This document shows, in pieces, positions 1 through 9,221 of a DNA stretch of 64,000 nucleotides. The stretch is from Linum tenue (Eukaryota > Streptophyta > Magnoliopsida > Malpighiales > Linaceae), in assembly GCA_946122785.1 (NCBI GenBank), contig CAMGYJ010000002.1:67047703-67111702 (forward strand). The letters are read 5' to 3'. The position numbers were made by a program, and so were the translations under genes. Every line of letters starts with the position of its first letter. Positions within the stretch are counted from its first letter, which is position 1. The notes beneath the pieces were generated by a model. The model had not been told where the DNA came from and ran no database searches. It saw only the letters and a program-made list of their open reading frames with translations.

Positions 1-2
1 CT

Positions 3-762
3 CCGGAACATCGTATCTTGGCTCCGCTCCTGTTCTAACTGGTGATAAATTCGAAATTCTTATTATGTGGCATTTTTTGTTGGAGAAGTGAGAATTATTG
101 TTGATCTTGGTCAAACACACAATTAATGTAACGACCCTCATAGCAACCAAAACTTATGTTGACATTCAATACTAACCGTAAAACATTTTCACAGTTAATG
201 ACTCAGCCAAAATTTGCTGACGTAGCTAATGCATGTTCACCACCTCATTAAATGATTAATTATTTTTAAATTAATTAATTCAGCCAAGAAATAAAATAAA
301 TTAATTAATCGAAAGCTTTTCCAAAAATAAACTATCCTCGCTTTCGCGTCTCTTCTTCCCATCTGGTCATCCCCAATTACATCGTCAAACCCTCCCCATT
401 ATGAGTGGGCATCCAGTTCGACAAACCTGAACCAAATCGGGCCGAAATCGAAGTAAACCAAACCAAAATCGAAATAATGTTATTTGGTTAGGAATTCGAA
501 ATGGCAATATGGATAATTTGAAAAATTAGGGTTCTTTCAATCGAATCGAGGTTCTGAATTCCTGACCAAAAAACCAAAATATGTTACTTAGGCCCAAAAA
601 TCATCATTGTACCCCCAACTCACTAAGCCCAAAGCCAAATGAAACCATCTAACTCCCTAACCCCAAATAAAACCCTAACTCACTAGTAACTAATCACAAA
701 CAAAACCTCTCTTGCCGCTCAACCTCATCTCTCATTTCTCATCTCTCGGCGTCAACCCTCAA
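3..762. repeat. Long direct repeat, copy 1
   Basis: This block is repeated at 6569-7444 in the same orientation with only scattered substitutions. Both copies run from a GGAACATCGTATCTTGGCTC start to a CGTCAACCCTCAA end. Copy 1 lacks about 108 bp present in copy 2 (near 6875-6983); the junction sits at a short ATTAAT/AATCGAAAGC microhomology. Copy 1 starts at the window edge, so its true left limit is unknown. It has no TG...CA ends, so it is not an obvious LTR. It could be a tandem segmental duplication or the 5' part of a larger repeat family. No coding content seen. Confidence 0.85.
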
Positions 763-1862
763 TGGCTTGTTTAAGTCCATTTGGTGGAGCTTAGTTGTCC
801 TTCAGTGGGAACGCTTGTGTGTTTTGTTTGTTTTTTTGTAGGGGCACGCAGAAGAGCTCCCGTTATCGGAGAGTCTTCCTCAGACAGGTGACTTGGCTCA
901 TGATCAGGATGGAACTATCTTGCAGGATGCTCAGAGCTCGGCTTCTCTCTATAGTTGGGTTTCTTACTATTTTGTTCTCTGTTGTCTCAATAGGGCTGCC
1001 CATCATGTGGCATAAAAGGCCCTCTCATCGGGAGTTCGACTATTGGTCGACTCCCGCGCTCTTTTTATTTTCTCTGTATGTCTGGTTTTATAACAACTGA
1101 CTTTGCGGATGTTGGAGAACTTCATTGTATGTTTCTGTTCCATTGTAGCCACCTTCGTAGTTTTTCTCGCCCAAGTTTTGAGTGTCTGTGTGTTTTTTGT
1201 TGGTTTTTGAAGCAGTTATTTTAATTTATGGAGGAAAGATATATGCTCTGGACTAGGATTCCAAGTCCTGTGAGGAAACTGTAAACAGCCCCGATTCCGT
1301 TATCCATGCGGCATCGGAGAGCTGATGATTGGGTTCTCTGTGACATTGACTTCCAGTCCTGAGAGGATTTGCTCGATATCTCGAGACAAGAGGTTAGGGT
1401 TCTGCTCTGTTCTGTTCTGTTCTTTTCATTCAGTGGCCAGAGAGTTTGAGAGACAGAGGAATATTGTAAAGGTGGCTGACAACTAACGTGATCCATTCCA
1501 GTGAAGTACTTGGGTCGGCATCAAGAATTGGTAGAGAAGAGATTCATATAAAGTTCAGAAGGAGCCTTCTGATGATCTCATCATCATTTTCAGCAGATTC
1601 TTGGTAAACGCCATCTAACAGCTCACTTTCTACTCGCAACGGAGAAGAAGCCATTGCCCATTGGAGAATCGCTGTCTAATATATGTACCTATCATGATGT
1701 GGTGAGCGAGGGATGTCTCAATGGTTTGCAAACGACGGATATTGATGGAGTTCTAACCAACAGGTCATTTTCAACTAACGGATTCATTATCAGTTTGAAA
1801 CTATGGGTTCATAATAATCCAATCCAAATGAAATCCAAATGATTTCGGTTGCTTGAATGTTG
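763..1862. other. Intergenic, no gene recognised
   Basis: About 1.1 kb without a credible gene. The open frames are short, lack homology I recognise and have no splice-compatible continuation. It begins exactly where the two copies of the long direct repeat stop matching. I see no terminal repeats or RNA gene in it. Confidence 0.6.
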
Positions 1863-2239
1863 TAGGGCTGCAAATGAGAGGAGCCGAGTCGAGTTTTATT
1901 CTAATTTGAGCTTGGCTTGTTAACGTCATTGTTTGTTTCAGAGATTTTATAATGAAATTAGTTAATTAGATTTGTACGTATGAAGTGAAATTTACTTTTA
2001 TTACCCTCATTGGTATGAGAATAGAAATAAAATATGAGTGATAGTTTGGTCTTAAATGATGAATTTCAAAGTCCATCATCAATTCCCACCTAAAGAGTTG
2101 GAACTTTCAAATTCGTGGATCCCACGGATTTATTGTCCCTAAATACATGAAGCAAAAAATAGATTTTAGACAAAGTTCATGATGGATCCAAATCCATCAC
2201 CAAATCCATTAACAAATCCATCAAGCAAACAACCCCTAA

Positions 2240-3820
2240 GGAAGAGGGGGGGCTTGGCTTTCGCCCTTTCCATATTTTCAACCTTGCACTTCTGGCCAAG
2301 CAGGCCTGGAGAATTATCACCAACAAGGAGGCCTTTTGGGTGAAGGTTTTGAAGAGCATTTGTTTCCCTAACACTGATTTCCTGAATGCAAAAAAAGGCG
2401 GCAAAGCATCGTGGATATGGGCCAGTCTATGTGAAGCGAAGAAATGGATGGCTAAGGGCCTTATCAGGGTGATTGGTAACGGAAAAACTACCAGGTTGTT
2501 TCATGACCCATGGAGGTTTGACAGGCCAGGGCCCCTCCTCCAGTTTGAATGGAATGCAAATGACACTGCTCATACTTGGATCGATGAAATTACAAGGGAA
2601 TGGAAGTTTGATCTACTGTCAAATTTTCTCAGTCAGCAGGACTTGATCCAGGTGGCAGCAATCCCCATTGGACCGGATTCTATGGAGGACTTCTGGGCGT
2701 GGAGATTTACTGACCAAGGTAACTTCACAGTGAAGTCTGCCTTCACCCAGTTTCATCTGCAGGATAGACAAGAAGGAGGGTGGTCTGAGGATACCCCGAT
2801 GGTGAGCAGAGATCGGTGGAAGTGGTTATGGAGTTTGTCATTACCACCTAAGCTTAAATTCTTCATCTGGAGGGTTACCAGAGGGGTTCTGGCCTGCAAA
2901 GAAAATCTGTTTGAGAGAAGATGTGCCACCTCAAAGGAATGCCCGCTGTGTGGATGCTTCTCAGAATCAATCCACCACTGTTTATTTGCGTGCCCCCACG
3001 CGGCGGAGGTATGGAGGCAACAGTGGCCCTCCCTTCCTCGACCTTCACCGATGTCCTCTTTCCTGGAATGGCTTGACTCCCTTCGAAAGTTCTACACAGT
3101 TGAGACGATTCAGAAAATTGTCTTCCTCAGCTGGCAGATCTGGAAATCCAGAAATGGAAAAATCTTCAGGGATAAGCATCCATGGCCACCGTCGATTATT
3201 TTGACTGCCGAGGCAGCTCATTCTCAATGGTCCACTTGCCCAAGGAAAGCTCCTGATAACCCCCTTTCAACTCAGCCCACCCCACCCCAGCAGCAATCTG
3301 AACCACCGCCAGGTACTCAGCTCTTTGAAGTACACTGCGATGGCTCGTTTTTTGACGAGTCCCAGAAGGCGGCATATGGCGTCGTGGTTACGAACAGCCA
3401 TGGTCAAGTTTGTGATGGCAGGTCTGAGCCCATGCATTGTTTTTCCCCTATTGAAGCAAAAGCCACAGCCCTGTTGGAGGGCTCCCGTCTCGCTGCATCT
3501 CTTCGGTCCCCATGTGTGCTCAAGTCGGATAGCTTGCTACTGGTTAAGGCAGTCCACAGTGACTCTATTTCCTGGCCTTGGAGAGCGGCTGCAAGATTGG
3601 GCTGCATCAAGAGACTGCTGGCAGAGAACCCTCTCATCAAGTTGCAGCATTTCAACCGCAAGAAGAATTTCAAGGCAAATTGGGTTGCTAGATCCTGTGC
3701 TAGAAATCAATTACCATCGCAATGGTTGAATATTCTTGATGTTGTTGCCCCTTTACTGGGTTGACTGGCTTGTGCCACAAGGAATGGAAATTCAGTGTCC
3801 TTTTGTCAAAAAAAAAAAAA
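2240..3820 (+). mobile_element. 5'-truncated LINE insertion with poly-A and 13-bp TSD
   Basis: A non-LTR retrotransposon tail inserted by target-primed reverse transcription. The 13-bp target duplication AAACAACCCCTAA is present perfectly at 2227-2239 and 3818-3830, and a run of 13 A's (3808-3820) ends the element. The insert starts inside ORF2, downstream of the RT domain, as is usual for 5' truncation. The perfect TSD, retained poly-A and unbroken frame all argue for a recent event. It sits inside the hAT-like element 1863-4488, so it is younger than that element. Confidence 0.93.
2241..3764 (+). pseudogene. LINE ORF2 C-terminal fragment (zf-RVT + RNase H)
   Basis: An uninterrupted frame of 507 codons plus a TGA stop, entered in frame from the 5' truncation point. 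It opens with the GGLGFR...FNLALLAKQAWR block that follows the RT domain of plant LINE ORF2. Next comes a zf-RVT region (CPLCGCFSESIHHCLFACP), the WQIWKSRN linker, and an RNase H domain showing VHCDGSF, IEAKA and LKSDSLLLVKAV as the D-E-D acidic residues. The endonuclease and RT are missing, so it cannot move itself. Any internal ATG here is incidental. It is a dead-on-arrival copy rather than a host gene, despite its intact frame. Confidence 0.85.
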
Positions 3821-4723
3821 CAACCCCTAAATAGTTGAGCTCGAGCTTGGATAGTTTATTAACGAGCCGGGTCGAGTCGAGTTCGAGATAGCTTGCTTAA
3901 TAAAATCTTGACTCGTATTTGATATGTTCATTTTGTATGTTATACATGATACATGTGATTAATGTCAAGATGAAAATCATAATAATAGTTAAGTGTTCGA
4001 TATCAACTAATCTCATGTTATACTTTGTGGTATCAAATTATTTAGTTAAAAAAATTTAACTAGTGAAAAGTATGTGATTTCATAGTATCGAAGCAATTTA
4101 TGATACATAATTCCTTTTTAAAATGAGATAAGACATATTTGTTCACATAATCTACGTGTTAAACTTCATATAGGGTGATACATATAATTTAACAATTCTA
4201 TGAATTAACAAAATCAAACTCATATGGATCGATTCGCTCATAATTAGGTAATCGAGTTGGCTCTCTAGCCACAATGTTGAGAGTTGAGACATCTCATGAG
4301 CTCTAAACGAGCCAGCTCACGAGTTGACAACAACAAGCCACCGAGTCGAGCTAGCTTGTGAGCTCCGCGAGCTGCAAAAGGCTAAACTCAAACTCGGCTC
4401 ATTAGTAAATGAGCTGAGTTTTGAACGACCTTTTTTTCCGAGTCGAGCACCGAAGCGCTCGCAAACAGCTCGATTCATTTATAGCCTACTTGAATGGGGG
4501 CAAATATTGACATATTTTTATGATGAACCTTTTTGTTTTTTAGCTTAAGCATCTTAATTTGCAGGCATTGTCTCTTTTTTATAAGATGGAAGCTAAAATA
4601 TTAAATTTTCCTTCTTCTTTCTGGGATCGGGGTAGGAATATCGGTGAAACTACCAGCGGTTGATCTAGGTTATAGACTTATAGTAGAGCACTGGACTGTA
4701 TTTTATTAGAAATTAGATATCTT

Positions 4724-4726
<3 letters not shown>

Positions 4727-4769
<43 letters not shown>
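4727..4769. repeat. (AT)n microsatellite
   Basis: About 20 uninterrupted AT dinucleotides directly abut the left end of the MITE-like element 4770-5183, and ATATATAT also follows that element. The MITE probably inserted into, or captured, a TA-rich target. Confidence 0.9.
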
Positions 4770-4772
<3 letters not shown>

Positions 4773-5183
4773 GCGTCTTCGGTGCACTCACTTTTTTTGG
4801 TGCATTCAGTGCACTTGTTTCATAACCATCATTTTAAACATGCGATTTGGGTCAAAATGATGTCAATCATCACTTATGATGTGATGAACAATAACGCACA
4901 TGAATTTGCCCAAAACCCATTAAAGATTTACTTTAATTTGAAGGATTTAGAGTTTAGAGATTTAGGATTAGGGTTAGGGTTTACGATTTGGGGTTTAGGG
5001 ATAGAACTCAAAATTGGAGGTCTAGGGCTTAGGGTATCCGCTAATTAGTTGTTATCATATGTTCTATCATTATATTACACTAATTCTACAAATTAAAATT
5101 CAAAATCCGACACCTTAAGACTAGTTTTTGAGTTGGGTGCATTGAACGCACTCATTTTTGTGAGTGCACCGAAGTAGTCACCA
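4770..5183. mobile_element. MITE with long compound terminal inverted repeats
   Basis: The left end carries CTTCGGTGCACTCAC and then GTGCATTCAGTGCAC. The right end, reverse-complemented, carries CTTCGGTGCACTCAC and GTGCGTTCAATGCAC with matching spacing, so about 45 bp of each end is inverted-repeat. The roughly 410-bp body has no coding capacity and contains degenerate TTTAGGG-like units (about 4945-5035). The target duplication cannot be judged because both flanks are AT repeats. Superfamily unknown. Confidence 0.75.
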
Positions 5184-5748
5184 TATATATACACATATAA
5201 TAATGATTGTTTCTTTTTTTACAATGTCAATTGTACACGATAGTCTTTTAATAAAGCGAATTTATTGATAATGGAATATACATCCATACCAATAGCATAC
5301 TCTCTTTCAAATAAAACAATTAACCAATCTGCGAGAAATCCATTGTTCATTTTGTTGCGTAAATCAGTTTTCACATGTTTCGTTGTTGAAAAGGTGATCT
5401 TCGTAGTAGCCATTGAAACGAACAATGACAACAATAGACAAATCAATCAACTAATCAATTTTTATTGTGTCTCCATCTCTATTTTCACAAGCTGCTCTAG
5501 TAATTTTCCAGTGGAGCAAACTTTATATTTCTTTTAGTCTTTTACGCTTTAGACTTTTATGTTTCATTGTTTATTTTGTAAGACAAAAATCATTGGCGTT
5601 AGAAATTCTAGGCTAAATTTAGAGTTGTGATTTGAATATGTTTATTTGAATTATTTTGCTAGTTAAACACAATCTTATTATAAAATAACACTAGACCGAA
5701 TGACTAAAATCAAAAAATTCATAAGAGAACATGGTTCATTATAGGTGC

Positions 5749-6240
5749 TGATGTAACCAAAGGGGTTCTTTACTTTTTCAATTCAGGTACTCTCTCTAGT
5801 GGAATTAACTTCACAGTTGTGTCTCTAATTCCCAAAATCCCTAATGTTGTTACCTTAAAGAATTTTAGGCCAATTTCTTGTGTAAATCTCTTATACAAAA
5901 TAGGTGCTAATTAAGATACTTGCTAAACAAATTAGGGAAGTTTTGCGCCTGGTCATTAGTAACACACAGTGTGCTTTGATCAAGTGGAGGAGTATTATAG
6001 ATAACATACTGCTAGCACAGGAACTGGTTAGTGGATATCATAGGACTGGGCTCTCATCTCATTGTGCTATTAAAATTGATATAATGAAGGTCTTCGATTC
6101 TGTAAATTGGACATATCTCTTTTATATGATGACTGTTATGGATTTTCCTGAGATGTTTATGAAGTGGATTAAGAGTTGAGTCCAGACTGCACATCACAGT
6201 ATAAACATCAATGGCAGTTTATGTGAATGGAGGGAGCAAA
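5749..6240 (+). mobile_element. LINE reverse-transcriptase relic
   Basis: Translation gives GINFTVVSLIPKIPN, NFRPISCVNLLYKI, then after a frame change near 5900 KILAKQIR, DNILLAQELVSGYHR and IKIDIMKVFDSVNW, and SININGSLC at the end. These are consecutive blocks of the plant LINE reverse transcriptase (fingers to palm motif A). The catalytic YADD region and everything downstream are absent, and stops interrupt the frame. The sequence differs from the LINE copies at 2240 and 9218, so it represents another, older LINE lineage. No poly-A or TSD visible. Confidence 0.8.
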
Positions 6241-6568
6241 TTTTTTGTATATTCTTTCTCCTCGGTTTTACTTATTCATTCAGTGTAATTTAGTTCTGAC
6301 TTTTGAATTCATATATATTTTCTAGGTTATATTAATTTTCTTTAAACATGATTATATATATATACATTTATTTTTCAATTATAAAGACATTTAAAGACAT
6401 GGTGTACATAAAAATGCATGATTTATTTTTTGTTCATACAATTTAATCATTTGTTTGGAACATAATACCATAGAAATTTATTTTTTATTGATATAATTTA
6501 ATAACTTGTTCATGTAATTGCCATTTTTCCGATAGTAAATGAAAAAAAAAACTCCCCCACCCCACCCC

Positions 6569-7444
6569 CCGGAACATCGTATCTTGGCTCCGCCCCTGTT
6601 CTAACTGGTAATAAATTCAAAATTCTTATTATGTGGCATTTTTTGTTGGAGAAGTGAGAATTATTGTTGATCTTGGTCAAACACACAATTAATGTAACGA
6701 CCCTCATATCAACCAAAACTTATGTTGACATTCAACACTAACCGTAAAACATTTTCACAGTTAATGACTCAGCCAAAATTTGCTGACGTAGCTAATGCAT
6801 GTTCACCACCTCATTAAATAATTAATTATTTTTTAATTAATTAATTCAGCCAAGAAAAAAATAAATTAATTAATTGAAAACTGTATTTAATCCCCTCACT
6901 CTCTGCCCAACCACTCCCTCGTCCCTCCCCTTCCCACTGCCGCTGCCGTTTTCAGTTGTAACCAACATTCTAAAACTACCAATCGAAAGCTTTTCCAAAA
7001 TAAACTATCCTCGCTTTCGCGTCTCTGCTTCCCATCTGGTCATCCCCAATTACATCGTGAAACCCTCCCCATTATGAGTGGGCATCCAGTTCGACAACCT
7101 GAACCAAATCGGGCCGAAATCGAAGTAAACCAAACCAAAATCGAAATAATGTTATTTGGTTAGGAATTCGAAAGGGCAATATGGATAATTCGAAAAATTA
7201 GGGTTCTTTCAACCGAATCGAGGTTTTGAATTCCTGACCGAAAAACCAAAATATGTTACTTAGGCCCAAAAATCATCCTTGTACCCCCCAACTCACTAAG
7301 CCCAAAGCCAAATGAAACCATCTAACTCCCTAACCCCAAATGAAAGTTATGAAACCCTAACTCACTAGTAACTAATCACAAACAAAACCTCTCTTGCCGC
7401 TCAACCTCATCTCTCATTTCTCATCTCTCGCCGTCAACCCTCAA
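6569..7444. repeat. Long direct repeat, copy 2
   Basis: The longer version of the repeat at 3-762, same orientation, 6.57 kb apart. It keeps a segment of about 108 bp (near 6875-6983, C-rich) that copy 1 has lost. Its end at CGTCAACCCTCAA coincides with the start of the 5' untranslated region of the full-length LINE (7445). The LINE may therefore have inserted here, or this block may be linked to that family. No gene seen. Confidence 0.85.
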
Positions 7445-7807
7445 GCCTCTCCCCTTTCGGCTCTCACCTTTGGGAAATGATCAAATGGGAAGGGGTAAAT
7501 AGGAGAGGTGTTAAGGGAAGTTTTCTCTCGTTTAGCGAGGGTTTCGGAGCTAGGGTTCCGCTTTGAGTCGGCGACGACTCTCTACCATAAGTTTTCTTTC
7601 GAGGGATTGTGAGGTTTTCGTTTAAGATCTTTACAACTTTAGGTCTGTTTTCGCCTCCTGTGATACAGATCTTCGAGTGAGAGTTTCCAAGGAGTTCTGT
7701 TCTGAGAACTCTGAGGGTCTCGTTTTACTGAACCCTAATCTGCCTCAAGCAGTTTAGGGAAAGTGAGTGATCTTTTTCTAGTTATCACCTAGTGGTGGTG
7801 TATTGCC

Positions 7808-9221
7808 TTGTTTTCAATGGAGGAACCTGACAACAATAGTGAAGCGATGGAGAAGGGAGCTACACCATCGGAGGAGTTGACGGAATTACAGATTCAAGAG
7901 GGTATTACAAAAAGCATAGAAAATCAGATGGAGATGATCAAGCTGGCGGACGAGGATGCGTTGGTAGTTGAGGAGGAAGATATTGATTCGACTATGGTGC
8001 AAGCGGTGAGCCTTCTAGGGTTAGTATGCAGATACGTGTCCCCCAAGAAACCAAATCTTAAATCCATGAAAATAGCATTATCAAAGGCATGGAACCTACA
8101 ACAGAATTTTCAGATATCAGAGGCGGGGGATCAGCTCTTTGGATTCCAGTTCATGAACAAGAATGACAGAGATAAAGTTTTGCGAGGAGGCCCATGGCAC
8201 TTTGAGAATTACCTACTGATATTCATGCAAGCCGATGCGTTTAAACAGCCAAATCCTGAAGATTTTCATGTAATGGAGATATGGATCCAGATTCATAGCC
8301 TCCCTGCAGCCCTGCGCACAAATGAGATGATACATAAGTTTGGTGCGAAGTTTGGTAAGCTCATATGGACAGATAGTAGGAAAGAGAATGCATGGAATGA
8401 TGTGCTACGTCTAAGAGTGGGGATAGACATCCGTAATCCCCTGAGAAAGGAACTGAAGCTTAATCTTAGGGGGGTAATCCAAAAGTACGAGGCGAAATAT
8501 GAGAAGCTCCCCATGTATTGCTTCTCATGTGGATTAGTAGGACACCCAAAACTAAACTGCCCTAATCCCCCATCGGACGGAAATGATTTGGTTGGGCCTG
8601 AGTTGAGAGTAAACATATCTAAGACAAAACCCTGGCAGAGTAAACTAGAAAGGGAGGAAGAGGGAGAGCTGTGGCAAGCACTGAGGTCAAAATTTGACCG
8701 TGAAGCGGTTACATCCAGAATGCAGGTGGAAGAGACAGAGTTTAGAAAAAGAATGAAGGAAGATAATGTGGATGCAATAGACAAAATAGTGCTTCTACAA
8801 AGGGAGGTACAAGGACTGGTGAACACACAACCCACAATGCAGCCCCAAATTGGCAATGGTAAAGATAAAGAGAAGGGGAGTGGGGAGAAGGTACCTGAGG
8901 TAATGCCCCATCAAGTTGAAAGTACAGGAGGGAACTCCCTCTTGAGTATAACTGACCTCTGAGTTCAACCAAGGAACGAAGACAGATAAGCAGACAGCAG
9001 GGAAAAACCTCAAACAGTGGAAAAGACAATACAGGGAGATTCCACCTCAAAAGACCAAAGAGCAGAGTCCTTTAACTCCCCAAAAGCGAGATGCAGCGAG
9101 TAATTCAAAAGAGGTAGCTGAGGACTCCCCAAGCAAAAAACAAAAGACTGAAGAGACCAATTATTTTGTGGATGGCGATGTGGCGGACCCTGCACACATG
9201 CAGGGCCGCCCAGCCCAATGA
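7808..9221 (+). pseudogene. LINE ORF1 (DUF4283 + CCHC), one frameshift
   Basis: The first 384 codons (to the TGA at 8960-8962) encode a gag-like RNA-binding protein. A DUF4283-type region carries GDQLFGFQFMN and GGPWHFENYLLIF, and one zinc knuckle, CFSCGLVGHPKLNC, has CX2CX4HX4C spacing. Beyond 8961 a second frame stays open to TGA 9219-9221 and reads as a basic/acidic tail (KQWKRQ...SPSKKQKTEE). A single extra base near 8958-8960 explains the switch, so the parental ORF1 was probably about 470 residues. The parental stop overlaps the ORF2 start as ATGA, a geometry compatible with termination-reinitiation. The coupling mechanism is inference. Confidence 0.8.

Larger units (their letters stand above)
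1863..4488. mobile_element. hAT-like non-autonomous element, split by a LINE insertion
   Basis: The left end reads TAGGGCTGCAAATGA and the right end, reverse-complemented, TAGGCTATAAATGA. These are imperfect terminal inverted repeats, followed on both sides by GAGTCGAG-rich subterminal sequence. The 8-mer CTTGAATG lies at 1852-1859 and again at 4489-4496, fitting an 8-bp hAT target duplication, although 3 extra bases separate it from the left end. Without the nested LINE (2240-3820) the element is about 1 kb. No transposase frame is visible, so it would be non-autonomous. Family assignment is inferred from the TIR start and TSD length. Confidence 0.5.

Noticed and set aside
4940..5040. TTAGGGTTAGGGTTT-like run suggesting an interstitial telomere
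   Set aside because: The units are few and degenerate (plant telomere is TTTAGGG) and lie inside a TIR-bounded MITE, so they are part of that element.
3..7444. The two long direct repeats as LTRs of one retrotransposon
   Set aside because: No TG...CA ends, no PBS after copy 1, no polypurine-flanked copy 2, and no gag-pol between them.
8293..8856. 187-codon minus-strand frame opposite LINE ORF1
   Set aside because: A shadow of the gag-like frame with no recognisable domain.
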